Shown in pieces: positions 12,004 through 24,310 of a DNA stretch of 64,000 nucleotides. Source of the stretch: Anthonomus grandis grandis (taxonomy: Eukaryota > Arthropoda > Insecta > Coleoptera > Curculionidae); the NCBI RefSeq assembly GCF_022605725.1, contig NC_065567.1, forward strand, positions 39,659,127 to 39,723,126. The letters are read 5' to 3'. The position numbers were made by a program, and so were the translations under genes. The notes beneath the pieces were generated by a model. It worked only from the letters and a program-made list of their open reading frames with translations. It did not search any database and was not told the DNA's origin. The number at the start of each line of letters is the position of its first letter. The first letter of the stretch is position 1.

Positions 12004-13396
12004 TTTGACATGGACTTAAAACTTGGTATGCATAACATAATATAACTGATAGCAATTTTAAATGTATCCCCTTATGATGGAAACCGCTATATCCGAAACA
12101 TGTAGAGAATTATAAAGACTGATGAATAAATAAGTGAACTGGGAGACTGTAAGATTTTCATTTTACCCTAATATACGACTCTACTGCTAGTATGGACTAT
12201 TTCTTCACTATAAATATAAGAGATTTGATATAGAGAGATTCAAAACAAAACATAGAGGTTTGTAAAGGGCCTGAATGCAATACTTGCAGTAATGCAGTAC
12301 TTTAATTTATTTTTAATGAGCAGGTCAAATTCCTTAATTTTAACAATATTAATGACTTGATTTGAGTCGATTTTATAAAATCTGAAATATGTGCAGGGCT
12401 TGATTCTATATACACTCTTTTAAAAAACTAAAAAATTAAAAAAATAAAGTAACAATTTCTTCAGTATTGTGTTGAGTACTCTGTGCGGTCACTTTTTATT
12501 ACTGTCAATATACATGTGTTCCTAAAATATAATTAAATAAATTTTATCAAACTTTTTAATTTCAAACTAAACTTTTAGTTTAGCCGAAAAGCTTAAGTCA
12601 AAATATAGAAATTAACAGAATATTTAAAAAAAACTAGAAATAATACAGTTATATTTTTTGTATTTTTTGTCAATGTAAAAAAATTAAAAATACTAAAAAT
12701 ACTACTGAACAATCTTTAAACTTAATAGGCACTTAGGACGTCATCTCCATATCCCATATATTGTAGACACCCCAGATTATCGCTGATGTGTAAGTCCTGT
12801 AAGTAGCAGGACTGTTCCTCATAATAGTATGCCTATTTAAAAAGTTATTTCCAAACGAACAAATTTAACGTGTTTCTGGATATCTTTGAAAAAAATTCCC
12901 TGGCAGTGATGCCTTTTGGTAACCACTCTGCATATGCTTTGCAGATATCTATTATTTAAAAGAATAGAGTTTTTAATGTAAAATCCAGTAAGATAGTTAC
13001 CACATATAGTTGACCCATATGTCAGGCACCGTCGTAAATTTCGCGGCTCAGGAACTAAAAATAATTTTATTCAGTGTCGTGTCATTTGTTAGAAATTAGA
13101 AATTGCCCTTAGCAATTACAATATGGCTTTACAATTCTTTGGCATATTCTATTTTAGGGTAAACCTACTGGATTCTGATAATTTGATCTTTATCTAAACT
13201 ACTCTAATAAATCGTTCTAGTTTTATTGTTTAAGGAAAAATATTATCACAATCTTAAATGTATTATAAACAGTTTATTATTTATTTAATTTTACATACTC
13301 CATTTTGCAGATAAAATCTAATTAACAATTGGGATAAAAAAATACATTTACTAAATATACATTGTTAAGCCAAATGGATTAATCTTTTCTTTTCCG

Positions 13397-13426
13397 ATTG
13401 TTATTTAACAATAGTTAAATAACAAT
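13397..13426. repeat. Perfect palindrome, 13-bp arms
   Basis: ATTGTTATTTAAC, a 4-bp loop AATA, then the exact reverse complement. It may be a hairpin or the core of a decayed inverted-repeat element. No function is assigned. Confidence 0.5.
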
Positions 13427-14003
13427 AGGAAAGAAATCAGATATGTCTAGGCAAAGGGTACATTTTTATCACATTCGAGATTACAGTTACTAAATAAAGC
13501 ACAGACTATGAATTCTGTTGTACGTATTACACGATCTGCGCAGGGAGAAAACATTGTTTTGTTTTTAAAGAATTATTTGTCTTAGCTCTTGATAAATAAA
13601 ATATATCTTGGTCTCTCGCGGATACTCAAATTCAAATAAACTTTATTTGCCCCCAGATATATAATTATTACTTAAACTTAAAGAATATTTTGTTAAAAAT
13701 ATGTTTTCTAATAATGGCATAAAGGATTATTCCGCGATTATAGAGCGAATTGCACTGGCTACTTAAAACCAGTGTGGACATTTCTAAATATTTAATCTAT
13801 ACTTATTTTAAAATAACTGCCTATAAAATATAAATATTAAACAAAACTATTACAAAATATATGAACAACACTTAGAATTTGAAAGGCAAGAGAAACAAGT
13901 GAATAAAAAACGCTGGCGGGAAAGCTCGGGAAGAAAGGTTCGTTAGTTTATTTTCTTCATTTATTAATTTTTCAAAATATTAAGATTGTGTTTGTTCCAC
14001 ATA

Positions 14004-14420
14004 CAGGGTGAAAATTTAAAAACTTGCAATGGTATATATATATATTATGAACAGCAAACTAAATAAAAAAACGCTGAGAATAGATTATATAAAAATAAAT
14101 GAGAAACAAAAACAAGCTCATTATCTTGCACTTATCTGCAACTCCTTGGACACCCCTAAAATTTAAAAATAGAAAAAAACATATAGGCAGACATATTTCA
14201 GAAAATTATATGCAGTTTATCAAGGAAAACAATAGACACTATTTTAAAATTTTTATTAACTATTCTGTGTCGGAGTTCCTCTAGTGACTCAGGTTGCGTT
14301 TTAAAAAACACATATTTTAGGTACAAAAAGAAGTCAAGACGTGTTAGCTCCGGCGATCTAGGTGCCCAATCAATAGGACCTCTTCTTCTTATCCACTGGT
14401 TAGGATATTGATCAAAAAAT
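14004..14420 (-). mobile_element. Tc1/mariner-superfamily element fragment, family A copy 1
   Basis: Starts after TA with the terminal repeat CAGGGTGAAAATTTAAAAAC, which matches the right end of the element ending at 51958. Near 14340-14405, read on the minus strand, lies the C-terminal transposase motif NQWIRRRGPIDWAPRSPEL, which in this IS630-type family surrounds the third catalytic acid. A subterminal block (about 14117-14160) corresponds to a hairpin shared with the other copies. Upstream transposase sequence is unrecognisable and the other end is lost. Confidence 0.7.
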
Positions 14421-14869
14421 ATTTATGTCTCTTGTATAATATCTATGAGATTCAAAAATTTATTTCATTATCAAAAATGTTTCTTAAATAAGCATGCTTT
14501 TTTTACTACATATATGATGTTTACGGTAATTTTCCATGTTTCAAATATCTTCTGTTCCAATGTGCCGTAATATTGTCTCTACAAGGTATATCAAATGAAA
14601 ACCGCATGCAGCTGTTTTATATTTTTTAAATTATTTTTCGAATGCGCGATAGTATTGAAGCCCTATATACCACGTCGCTTTAATCAAAAAGCAAAATAAT
14701 TAAAGTATTAAAAAAATACTTTTGCTTAGAAGTTTCTTTTAGTTTTAATTTGATCCATGTTTCAACATTAAGAGAACTATTTCATAGAATGCCAATTTTT
14801 TACGCTTAAGTTTTTGCCTTGTTATTAGAAATGTCAATTTTTAAATTGCGACCAATATTTTTTCTTAAA

Positions 14870-15455
14870 CTAGTGCTATCTAAATTTATGGCCCATGCCT
14901 TGATAATGAAACAAAACGTCGAATTCAAGTTGTTCAAAACTCCTGTCTAAGATTTATTTTTGGTATACGAAGACGCAACAGCATTACTTGTAAGCTTAAA
15001 CATGAAAATGATTAGATATGGTAACACGTAGAGAGCTACATTCAGTTCATTTTTATGATAAAATTTTAAAAAATCGCATTCCTCACTACCTCTATTAAAC
15101 TAAAAACTTCAGCACATCATGTAAACATAAGACAAAGATATCTTGTTGACATTCCAAGACATCATAAGGAAATTTTTAAATCATCCTTTTCCTACAATTC
15201 TGTCAGCCTGATAAATAAGTATAAAGTTAGTGATTTAACATTGTCAGCCCGCTCATTTAGAAATTCAATTTGAAAAAAAATGTTTGTTTAATATGTAACC
15301 TATTTAATTATACAATATGTGACGTAACGCTGCATTTATAGTGTCATCTCTTCTTTTTTCTTCTTTTCTTTCGATCTTTTACTTCCTCTTTATTTTATAA
15401 ATATATTCTTATATATATAATTATAAAAACAAATAAATAAATAAACAGTTTACTT
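14870..15455 (+). pseudogene. 3' end of a LINE retrotransposon, 5'-truncated
   Basis: Plus-strand translation across frames gives a C-terminal LINE pol segment: ETKRRIQVVQNSCLRFIFG, later HHVNIRQRYLVDIPRHHKEI and SFSYNSVSLINKY. These are typical of the region after the RT in jockey/CR1-like elements. It ends in an AAATAAATAAATAAAC tail at about 15450, a usual LINE 3' tail. Stops and frame shifts show an old dead copy. Confidence 0.65.
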
Positions 15456-16150
15456 CGTGCCTTCGTAATTGTATAACGTAATTGTTAGGATGCTGAAAAT
15501 TAGGCCATTTAATCCCGCACAATTATATTAATTATATTATTATTATTATTTCTTTTACACCAATGTAAATATTGAATTGTTAATTATATTGGAAATTAAT
15601 AAACGTTATTATTATTTGTAGAAAATTCAATATTTTTTTTTAATCGAAAATAAGATTTACTTGGGTAACTTCGATATTGTCTTTGTTAATAATTACTCTT
15701 GTCTAAAAAAAGAATAGCTTTTTAGGTAAACCAAAATATTTTAATTAAACTAGTAACATGCTATGATTGACTGTTTCAAAGGCTTTACTGGAATCGAGAA
15801 GAACCATAAAAAAGAAAGTGGAAAAGCCATAAAAAATTGAGTGGACGTCTTTTTATCTAGGACAGTACAATAAAGATTATCCAAAAATGAGATATTGCTT
15901 TGCACTTTAGATTTTTAAATAGAAATCCAATTTTTTTTTCAATTTTTAGATTCCCCATGAAGTTTTTAGTAATAATTAACATTTGTATAATAATGTTTAT
16001 ACCTATCTTCAATCATTGTGGAGCGATTTGATTTTAATAAAATTCTAGAAATGTAATAATAAGGAATTATATCATAAAAATAGTAATCAATATAGTTTCA
16101 ACACTAGCAAGACTTTACTTCTCCTGACATTTTTAAGTTGAGTTGTGTTA
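15456..16150. other. AT-rich stretch with no recognised feature
   Basis: Microsatellite-like A/T runs near 15530-15560 and no coding frame with family resemblance. Confidence 0.35.
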
Positions 16151-16159
16151 TTTGTCTTA

Positions 16160-16500
16160 TTCACCCATAATCTGCTCGCGAAGAGACCTTGAATGAAATT
16201 TGATATCGTACTTAAAAATTTACTTTACAAATGTCCCAAAAAAAAAATTAATCTGATGTCCGGAGATTTCGGCAGCCACTCAATCGACATCCACTGATTC
16301 GGGAAATCGGTGTCCAAACACTCTCGTACTGGAGCCACATAGTGCGGTGGTATATCATCTTGTTGGAAATTAATAATTTTGTAGTTTATAGCTCTACTAT
16401 ATTTTCTAACATATCTAAGTACGTCTGGTCCCTCAAGTTTCTGCGAATAAAGAACATCAATATGATTTCCGAAAATTCCGACCCAAACATTTATTTATAC
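16160..16500 (-). pseudogene. Mariner/IS630-type transposase fragment
   Basis: Minus-strand translation gives, in order, INVWVGIFGNHI, FQQDDIPPHYVAPVRE (second catalytic Asp context, usually QQDGAPPH), PNQWMSIEWLPKSPD (third catalytic region, usually WIGRRGPIEWPPRSPD) and a truncated FFLGHL. The order and spacing match insect Tc1/mariner transposases. The N-terminal half and both terminal repeats are missing. It is a different family from the copies at 14.0, 27.4 and 50.8 kb. Confidence 0.7.
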
Positions 16501-16654
16501 CTATTGGAACAAATGTAGATTCGATTCACTCGAATATTGATATTTATATAGAGCACCATGTAAATCATTTGAGAAACAAATATTAAATAAAAGCATGACA
16601 TGTGAAAACCATATAATCTCTTTAAATAATAAATAGGGAAACTTTTTTTTGAGC

Positions 16655-16843
16655 TTAGACAAGTTGTTTCCTATTCGTTGCTGAAAATGTTTTACTGGTT
16701 AAGTCATTTTTGACATATGGGATCACAGCCTGGGCCGTCTCATGCAAGGTTATGTTGGGACCTTTATTTATAACACGAATACATATTCTTAAAATTAATC
16801 TTAAATTTAGAGAGGCAAACCTGTTAAATATAAGACAATTGTA
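16655..16843. other. Flank of the DNA element, no supported gene
   Basis: A 66-codon minus-strand open frame starts just outside the element end. I see no family motif in it and treat it as chance. Confidence 0.3.
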
Positions 16844-16976
16844 CAGGGTGGCCAAATAAGCGAGGTAAGCGGCTGTATCTCAGGACCTGTACATCTGGCA
16901 ATAGTGGAATTTTTTTTATTATTATAAACGTGGCTGTGAGAAAATTCTGGAAATTATTTTTAAGTTCCGTATTTCA

Positions 16977-16992
16977 CCGCAAGAGGGCGCAA
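16977..16992 (+). promoter_or_regulatory. CTCF-like motif 1 in DNA element
   Basis: CCGCAAGAGGGCGCAA resembles the animal CTCF core (CCNNNAGRKGGCRS style). This is similarity by eye only; binding is not shown. Confidence 0.3.
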
Positions 16993-17281
16993 CTAAAAAT
17001 TAAATAAAAGAAACGTCTTTTTCTCCGAAAACTTAAGTATTAACTTATACTTTTGATATTATTTTTAGTAAGCCTAGATAATTTGCTATAATTTTAGTTT
17101 TATGAATCATTGACGTACGAACGATAGTAGGGGTGGGGGAAGCTATTGAAAGTGGAATCATTAAAATCGGTGTAAATTCTAAACCACTTATTCGATTTAA
17201 GCGATTCAAAATTTATTTGCAAGATAAATGTAGCTGCTTTAAAAGTCTGATCTCATCACTACCCTATAGTTCCTAATAAAA

Positions 17282-17297
17282 CCGCCAGAGGGCGCAA
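17282..17297 (+). promoter_or_regulatory. CTCF-like motif 2 in DNA element
   Basis: CCGCCAGAGGGCGCAA is an excellent match to the CTCF core and repeats motif 1, 305 bp downstream and in the same orientation. Confidence 0.35.
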
Positions 17298-17482
17298 TTT
17301 GTAATAATTCCAGTTTTTTTCATTTGGCTCCAAAAATTTAAATTAAATGGTATATTTTTGACATCCTATTTAAAAAGTAAATAAAATTTGCAAAAGTACT
17401 GTGAAAACCGCTCAATGATATCTTTGCTCGTTTTAAAGTTATAGCGAATTAAAGTTTTTTACGCACCGAGCCTAAACTTACG

Positions 17483-17497
17483 TACCGCCATCTAGTG
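17483..17497 (-). promoter_or_regulatory. CTCF-like motif 3 in DNA element (insect-style)
   Basis: The minus strand reads CACTAGATGGCGGTA, resembling the CTAGATGGC form of insect CTCF sites. It is in the opposite orientation to motifs 1 and 2. Confidence 0.3.
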
Positions 17498-18829
17498 TCT
17501 CGCCTAAAAATCTCTAATTAGTATTACCACAACTAGGATACCATGATGTTGTCATAATTAATAAATTATGAAAGTAATTTAGACGAACAATTAGGACATA
17601 CCTCTAAATCTTTAAAAGTGTTATTGTTTAAAGATAATAAAAATAAAGTAATAATTTCTTTTTCAAGGCTTAAGCATGTCCTCTGCATTTTATTCTTAAT
17701 TTTTGTGTACGAAAATAAAAACCTCGTAAGCTAACATCCAATAAAATGCCAAACTTATCATTTTGGTACTTCAAAATAGGTCCTAGGTGTTTACACCGAA
17801 AAAAACTGAATTTAATCTACCCTGTTTGGAAAGCATCAAATTCGCAAATTTGATGCAATTTTAATTTAAGTGCGCTGCCGTTTACACCGAAAAAATAGTC
17901 ATTTGATCCAAGTATTAAATATTTGGTACCCGCGTTGTAAACGTAGCTATAGTTATAAATCAAAATACTATCCGAACAAGGGCGCTTAAAAATGCGAAGT
18001 ATAATATTCCGACCGTATTATTTGCATCTACTCAAAGACGTATTTCTTTTATACTATCTAAAATAGTAAAGATACTACCAAATGAAATAGGAATACGCAA
18101 AATTATCACAAAATAAAAAATAAAACAGATCTTTGGTTAATTAATAATTTCGCATATAATTGCAATCAAATAACATGTTTTAATTGTATATCAACGTAAA
18201 TTTATTAACTAATCATTGTACAATTATTGCTCACGTAGCGTAGCAACTTTGCAAATTTTGTCACTAAAACTAAAATTCTCCAAAAATATAAGTAAATGCA
18301 ATAATTTTTAGACCATAATTTTTTTTTACCACAGAAACTTTAGTCCATTATGCTCCAGTACTGATGTTGTTAACTGATTTGTACTTTTTGGGAAACAACT
18401 GCTTTTTTCATTTGACCCTTTCGCTGGGCCACCCTATTTATGCTTTTTAATTATTTTTTAAACAGGTATTTATTTTGTAAACAAGGCAAAATGCGAATAG
18501 CTACTTTTTTAATTCTTAGAGATTCATATTATTTGCAATAGGTTTTATTAGGGTTTTTTCTAAATTGTAGGGCAGGTCTTATTATCTATACAAGAATTTA
18601 AAATTTTTAGTAAATCATTGTGCACAACGGTAGATAAACTTTCATATCTCTTATTTAATAACATCTGCACGCACTGCGCTGCAGAAGTTGCAAGAAAGAT
18701 TTATAAAATTTACTGTAGAATTAAAGATTGAAGGATCTTTCTGTAAAGTAAATGAAATCACCTTACACTTACCTGCATTTTACATTTTCTTATTGTCAGC
18801 CCAATAATTTTTTACTTTAAAGGACTTAT

Positions 18830-19340
18830 AGATAGTTAATATTTATAATTGATCTTCCTTTCATAAATCCGTGTTGATGAATTTTCTAGGCAAGGATATA
18901 ATATAGAGTGAAGCGTAAGTTCATAACATTTCGAAAAACTAGTTGCAATGGTTTATAGGTAGATAATTTACAATTTGGTTTACATTCTCCTTATTGTGCA
19001 CAGGAATATTTTTAGATCATAAATCTGGAAACGTCTGTGTTCTTACAGATAAATTAAGGAGAAAAGGTTATACCGTAAACATGTATTAAAAATGTGGCAA
19101 TTTTGTTTGATCCTACTAAGTCCTTGGGCTTAATTATTTTGAGGGCACGCGACACCTCAAATTCTGTAAATACATTGAGATTAATTGTTTTGAGCATAAA
19201 ATAATAAGGGCAGTATATGTACTTTCAGAAAATTTCGAAAATGCATCAGCTATATTTTGGGGATTAGACAACAATACTTCATTAGTATCGGTAATATTTT
19301 ATTATAAACTATTATTGCGTTTCGTGCTTTAGTTTTCAAA
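18830..19340 (-). pseudogene. LINE reverse transcriptase fragment
   Basis: Minus-strand frames give the pre-RT and early RT region of a jockey-type LINE: NPQNIADAFSKFSESTYT, FEVSRALKIIKPKD, then ENVNQIVNYLPI (usually NYRPI) and KIHQHGFMKGRSIINI (usually QHGFxxGRST). The order is right for one element, but there are many stops and frame changes. No endonuclease or catalytic YADD part was found nearby. Confidence 0.6.
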
Positions 19341-22299
19341 AGGTACTAGATTCAGCCGGTATATTGTTATTATTATTGTAATTTGGTACAATTATTTGTA
19401 TATGAAACTTAAATATCACTTTTGATCTGTTTCATTATTCCATTATGTTTAGAACTGACAGGAGGCAGAGTAACAAGTAATTGATTAATTTCAATAGATT
19501 ATCAACCTAGCCAAGGGACCGATAGCCACTCGATATATTAAATTTATCGAGTGGTCAATTACTGGTAAATTTTTAAAATGATCTCTATGAACGCTAATGT
19601 CAAAACTTTTTCTACTTTGTATAATATAAAAATTTTTACAATACTTCTACAATATTCTTAGTAATAAAAAAAAGTTCTGGTTCGCTTTTTAAATTGTCAT
19701 TGGTTGCGTACAGCTTTAGGCTAAACACTGAACTGATATACAGGTTGGGGAATTGATTATGACGCATAGAGAAGTTCATTAATCATAACCGCATTATCAG
19801 CAGGACATCCGTCGTGTAGAAGAGAGACAGATCCTAGGTCTAAATCAGGGAGGACTTACATGACTTTTTCGTCCAAACGGAGTATTGAGGATACTGAGTA
19901 TGAAATTGAAAATATCTAGGTATACTGCTTTTCGAGACCAGTATCGAACAATAAAAAGATTGTGTTTCCCATGAAATGAAAAAAAGATTTATCTGAAAAT
20001 AGAATATTTCGTAAAAAAATTTAATATTCATTTGCTTTTTCCATCATGGTTTCACAAAATTCCATTTTCACCACTGGTCTTCGGGAAATATCTCCTGAGC
20101 TTGAAAGATTTGTACTCATGTTATTTCCAAATATTGGTAACAGTTTTATGGTCTATGGACCATAAAACTTCAGTTTTTGGTTTTTGTTTTAAAAACCCCA
20201 GTTTCTCCCCAACATTTATACTTAATCATGTTGAATTTGCTTTAAGGCACTACAATCCATTTGTTTTAGTCGTTCTTCCTCCTGGATCGTTTCAATGAAA
20301 GATTCTTGCACTTTACTGTAGCATTTACGACAATATTGAAGACATTCAATAATTTGAACTCTTTCGAAAGGTTTAAAAATAGCTATAAAAAATTTGAGAA
20401 AAAATAAGAGCGCTGTAAAATTAAACAATGCAGCATGGAGTAACACAGTAAAATAAGATATTCTGATATTATTATTAGGTTTTTGTAAAAAATAAAAGCA
20501 GGAAATACCTAACAGGCGACCGGCGCAGCGGCGTCCGCTCATCGACGAGAGAAAGCGGTATTGGTTATTATTTAGTATAATGCAAAATCTTAATTCCCTA
20601 ACCTGTATCATTCTATATATCAAGTTTAAGGAAAAAACTTAGCAGACTGAAACAAGATTTTTGCCAGCCAACAATAATAATATACAGCATTAATTATGGT
20701 TTTATGAGTAGATGAAGGTAATTAAAACTGTCTTTTATTTAACCTTTATTTTTTTAAATTTCATACGTTCATTGTAGTTATTTTTACATACTTTAATTAG
20801 AAAATGCAAGTTAATTAAATAAAAGGAATCAGAAAGAAGTATCTTTATCAAGTGTCTAGTAAAGAAAGTCTAGAGATAGCTGTAAATATTATCGCATAGG
20901 CTTAACATTTAAAAGGAGAATCGGGGCTTTAATGTCTTGCAGATGATTCTACTTACTTAAGGTCTTTTATTGCTTATTTTTATTAGTACTGTATATCATT
21001 TAAGACAATTTAGTCCTTAAAAATAAGTTTAACCGCATGTTAACAAATTTTATGACCCTTTTAAAGCCACAATTTTATTTTCTATTAGATAAGTATTACT
21101 CCAATCAGAATTAGTAATTCGTATCACTCTAAATCGTTGACATCAAAATCGCATTTTCTTTTATCTGGCCCTACTATAAAAAACAACTTAAACCTATGCC
21201 TCTAGTTAAGTTTAAAACTTTGCGGACAAAATACTTAGGGCTTTTTCAACAGACAAGTGACAAAAGAACTTTTCTTAGCAAAAAATTATTTAATATTTAA
21301 ATAAAAAAGGTTAATTTATATATCAGATTTTAAATGAAATAGTCATTAGAATGATTAGTTTTTCATTTGGATCAAAAGCGAAAAGAATGACTGTTATAAC
21401 ATGCATAACTATTTTTATTAAATTTACTTCAATATATGTAACAGGGATATAGTACTTTAATGTACAGGGTATTTCTTTAACATTGCAAAAGTTCAAAAGT
21501 AATTTTTTGATAAATATGAGTATCATATAAAAATTGCAATTATGGTATGATTTAAACATAATAATTTTTGAGATACCAGCCATTTGATCGTATTGCATTA
21601 GTTTAATTTTAATCCAATTTTGAAAATGCTTTTATACCGTAACTAGAGTGTAAATATCAAAACAAAAGTAAAATTTTTAACGACAATAATATTGAGTCCT
21701 TTTGAACATTAAATTGATGAAAAACATGATAAATTAGGTACTTAGTCTGTAATAACTCGGTGGCAATGGTTAGCATGAAAACTCTTAGGTAGCTTCATTG
21801 TTCACCTTTATTATCGACAGATTTATGGGTGGGTTCAGAAGGTTATTTTGTATGCAAATTTATTAATTGAGGAGATTCTGATTCTGGTGGTTAGTAAAGA
21901 ATGCAATATTTTGGTGGTTGCACCCTGAGTTATGTTAGCAATGTAATTAATACAAGTTAAAATTGGGAGAAAAATTCAATTAAACATGCCAACTATTTGT
22001 ACGTTTGAAAGGATTTTATGATAGTTGACTAACAATTATTAAAATTATGGAGTCTTCTATGAAATGTCATCAACAGGTATCATTAAGAAATTTAGCAGCA
22101 ATTTGCAATTTTATTTTCTTGTAAAAGTTAACAATTTACTTAGAAAAGTATTGATTAAAGTAATAATTGCTTATTTTATCCTGAATAAACCTGAGAAAAA
22201 ATGTTAATTCAGGGTATTGTTAAGTTACATAATCTTGATTTTACGACAGACTTTTATTAATTTTTTAACATTTTTGTAATGATCTTTGACATTATAGCG
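19341..22299. other. Mostly featureless stretch with a small GC-rich island
   Basis: I see no supported gene. A short palindrome, TTTTATGGTC-TATG-GACCATAAAA, lies at 20144-20167. About 20515-20570 is unusually GC-rich for the region and open in several frames, next to splice-like signals on both strands; it could be a small exon but resembles no family. A possible scrap of transposase (DGCPADNA on the minus strand near 19790) is too short to call. Confidence 0.35.
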
Positions 22300-22690
22300 A
22301 TAAAGTTGTTGTAGTTGTTGTGTCGATTTTAATGGGATAGCACTATAGCTCATGGCATAAAAACTGTTTTCACATAACCTATTCTTTAATGTTTGAGTCG
22401 TGACACTAGCGCCGTGAAAATCTTAAACCTCACTTCTTATCTGGTTGGCAGTAATATTGGGGTTTCGTAATGCTTAAAGGCGAATGAACCTATCATGTAT
22501 AGGTTCTGTTGCTTTTGCTGGACCACTATATATTTCTCTTCAAATTTCTGCCACAACCTTTTTACAGTGTTTTTGGTACAATTTGCATCTTTTGCGGATG
22601 TCGCGGATGTCGCGGATGTTCATACCACCCTGCATCACATCAACAGCTTGTAACTATTTTTCTCAATGAAGATAATGCCTGTGCATACTA
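22300..22690 (-). pseudogene. Tc1-like transposase fragment (N-terminal helix-turn-helix region)
   Basis: Minus-strand translation gives DANCTKNTVKRLWQKFEEKY, a second HTH-type motif, then after a frame change DRFIRL…ALRNPNITANQIRSEV and HGASVTTQTLKNRL. This is the paired DNA-binding domain order of Tc1-like transposases. The catalytic domain is not recognisable further on. A 9-bp unit (ATGTCGCGG) is tandemly repeated at about 22597-22620, within the decayed coding part. No terminal repeats were identified. Confidence 0.65.
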
Positions 22691-23640
22691 ATTATGTTGC
22701 ATGCAGAATTAAAACAAATTCTCACTACATTGGCAGCAAAAATATTGAATAACTTTTTGAGTTTATCAAATACGCCTTAAACTACTTAGTTTAATAATAG
22801 AACTGTGTAAAATTTTTAGGCGTGCAAACGTTATGGCAGTTAAAAGATCATTTAGATAATTTTCTAAATACGCTTAGCTTCCTATCAAGAATTCGCAAAG
22901 GTCTATAGTATTACCTTAACTGTCATAAAAAGCTAATGTAGTTGAAATATCAACAAGGGGTATTTTATATCTTCAATATTTTTGTTAAATGTAGATTCGT
23001 AGCTTTTGAAGGGTAGAATTAAAACTTACAACTAAGGAAGTTACTGATATTTGACTTTTTAAAAAGTTTTCTATTTCTCGTTTGTCATGAGTTATTTTAT
23101 CTTTAGCTGCACTAAAATATTCACCATCTGATGAAGCAAGATTTCCGGTTATTGACTTAAATATAGTACCTATGCCATTTATTTAACTGTGTCTATATCT
23201 ATAGATATGTGTCCATCAGTATCCGTTATTATTTTAGAAAGTTTTTGACTAACAGATTCACCAAATTTTGTAAGAAGACTAAAGAGTTTTTAGACTAGTT
23301 TTAAAAGCGGTTGTCCTGGAAGAAGGATCTATTATAACATCGGAAACAGTCAAAAGTATTTTTTTATTATGTCGAATATTTTGTCTAGTGGGTTCTATTT
23401 CTTTATATACAAGGATTGTCCACTTGTGGTTAGATACTCTTATTTTACCTTATGTCCGAAGTAAAGATATTTGAAAGCCCATTTTAGTGGATGCTTTTAA
23501 CAAGACGTTAAGCTAAGATGTAGACCGAGAATTTAATAGAGCTGCTATTAAAGTTTAACGAGCAGAAAGTAGAATAAAACAGGAAAGAAATCACAAACAG
23601 AAGAACCTCGTTTGCCTCGCGTGCTCCTTTTTATCCCGAT
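22691..23640. other. Stretch without supported gene
   Basis: AT-rich; may include the 5' LTR or leader of the following gypsy relic, but I could not find an LTR pair. Confidence 0.3.
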
Positions 23641-23675
23641 CCTGGAATGCAAATAATATTGAAAGTGAAGCCTAC

Positions 23676-24310
23676 TTGAATCAGTTCGAGGTCGCTGCTA
23701 GAGGAAATTGCTGGGATAATGAAGAACAGGCAATCAATCTTAAGCTATGCCATAAAAAAGAAGGTACAGAAATACTAAGAATGGTGCCATCTAAGGATCA
23801 GCTCAACTTCAACATAATGGTGCATACCTTAGAGATGAGATACGGTGCACGTCATTTACAGCAAGTGTACCAGGCCGAATTGAAATCTAGGAGACAACAA
23901 TCCGAGAAAGGTCTCCAACAGTTTAAGACCGATGTTGTTTAATTATTATATCTGGCTTACCCCTTAGTCCTAAAAGAGTTCCGGGCACAAATTTCTATCA
24001 ATTTTTTTATTGACGGGATCCGAGGTTCAGATACTAATCAAGCTCTAAGGATGGCTCACCTCAAAGGTATTTCGGAAGATTTGGCGAATGCACTGGAGCA
24101 TGAAGTAACATTTCAAGTAACTAGAAGATAGACACGGATGAGACTAATTAGAACTTCGGAAAGTGATCTCGAGGACCGCCTGAAGAAGCATTTTAGGCTA
24201 GAAAACTTAAGAAACCATTCCGCTGTTGGAATTGTAATGAGGAGGGGCACCTTAAACATCAATGCCCTAAGCCTCTGAGAGACCCAAGGAACCAGGAAAA
24301 CTTCAACTAG
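23676..24310 (+). pseudogene. gypsy gag with zinc knuckle
   Basis: An open segment at 23676-23942 reads a gag-like helical capsid peptide (for example LNFNIMVHTLEMRYGARHLQ). After stops and shifts, translation continues to a CCHC zinc knuckle, CWNCNEEGHLKHQC, at about 24223-24264. In the family this knuckle binds RNA during particle assembly. Gag is interrupted near 23940 and again near 24130. Confidence 0.7.

Larger units (their letters stand above)
11286..13990. other. Non-coding stretch with hairpins and a PLE-tail-like motif
   Basis: I see no coding frame. Distinct structures are the hairpin at 11854-12003, a possible degenerate hammerhead-like motif at 12069-12106, and the palindrome at 13397-13426. 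The sequence near 13600-13800 read on the minus strand resembles the A-rich end of a LINE but carries no identifiable protein motif. Confidence 0.4.
16844..18434. mobile_element. TIR-flanked DNA element, ~1.6 kb, no transposase
   Basis: The left end CAGGGTGGCC (after TA at 16842-16843) and the right end, read inward as GGGTGGCCCAGCG (before TA at 18435-18436), form short terminal inverted repeats. The interior has no transposase-like frame. It holds two copies of a CCGCNAGAGGGCGCAA motif (16977, 17282) and one CCGCCATCTAGTG (about 17485). It is probably a non-autonomous, TA-targeting element. The short TIR match keeps confidence moderate. Confidence 0.45.

Noticed and set aside
19760..19830. 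Possible transposase scrap (DGCPADNA on the minus strand)
   Set aside because: Too short and without neighbouring motifs in order.
20222..20623. 133-codon minus-strand ORF
   Set aside because: No family motif; the frame spans low-complexity AT-rich sequence and the GC island. Probably chance.
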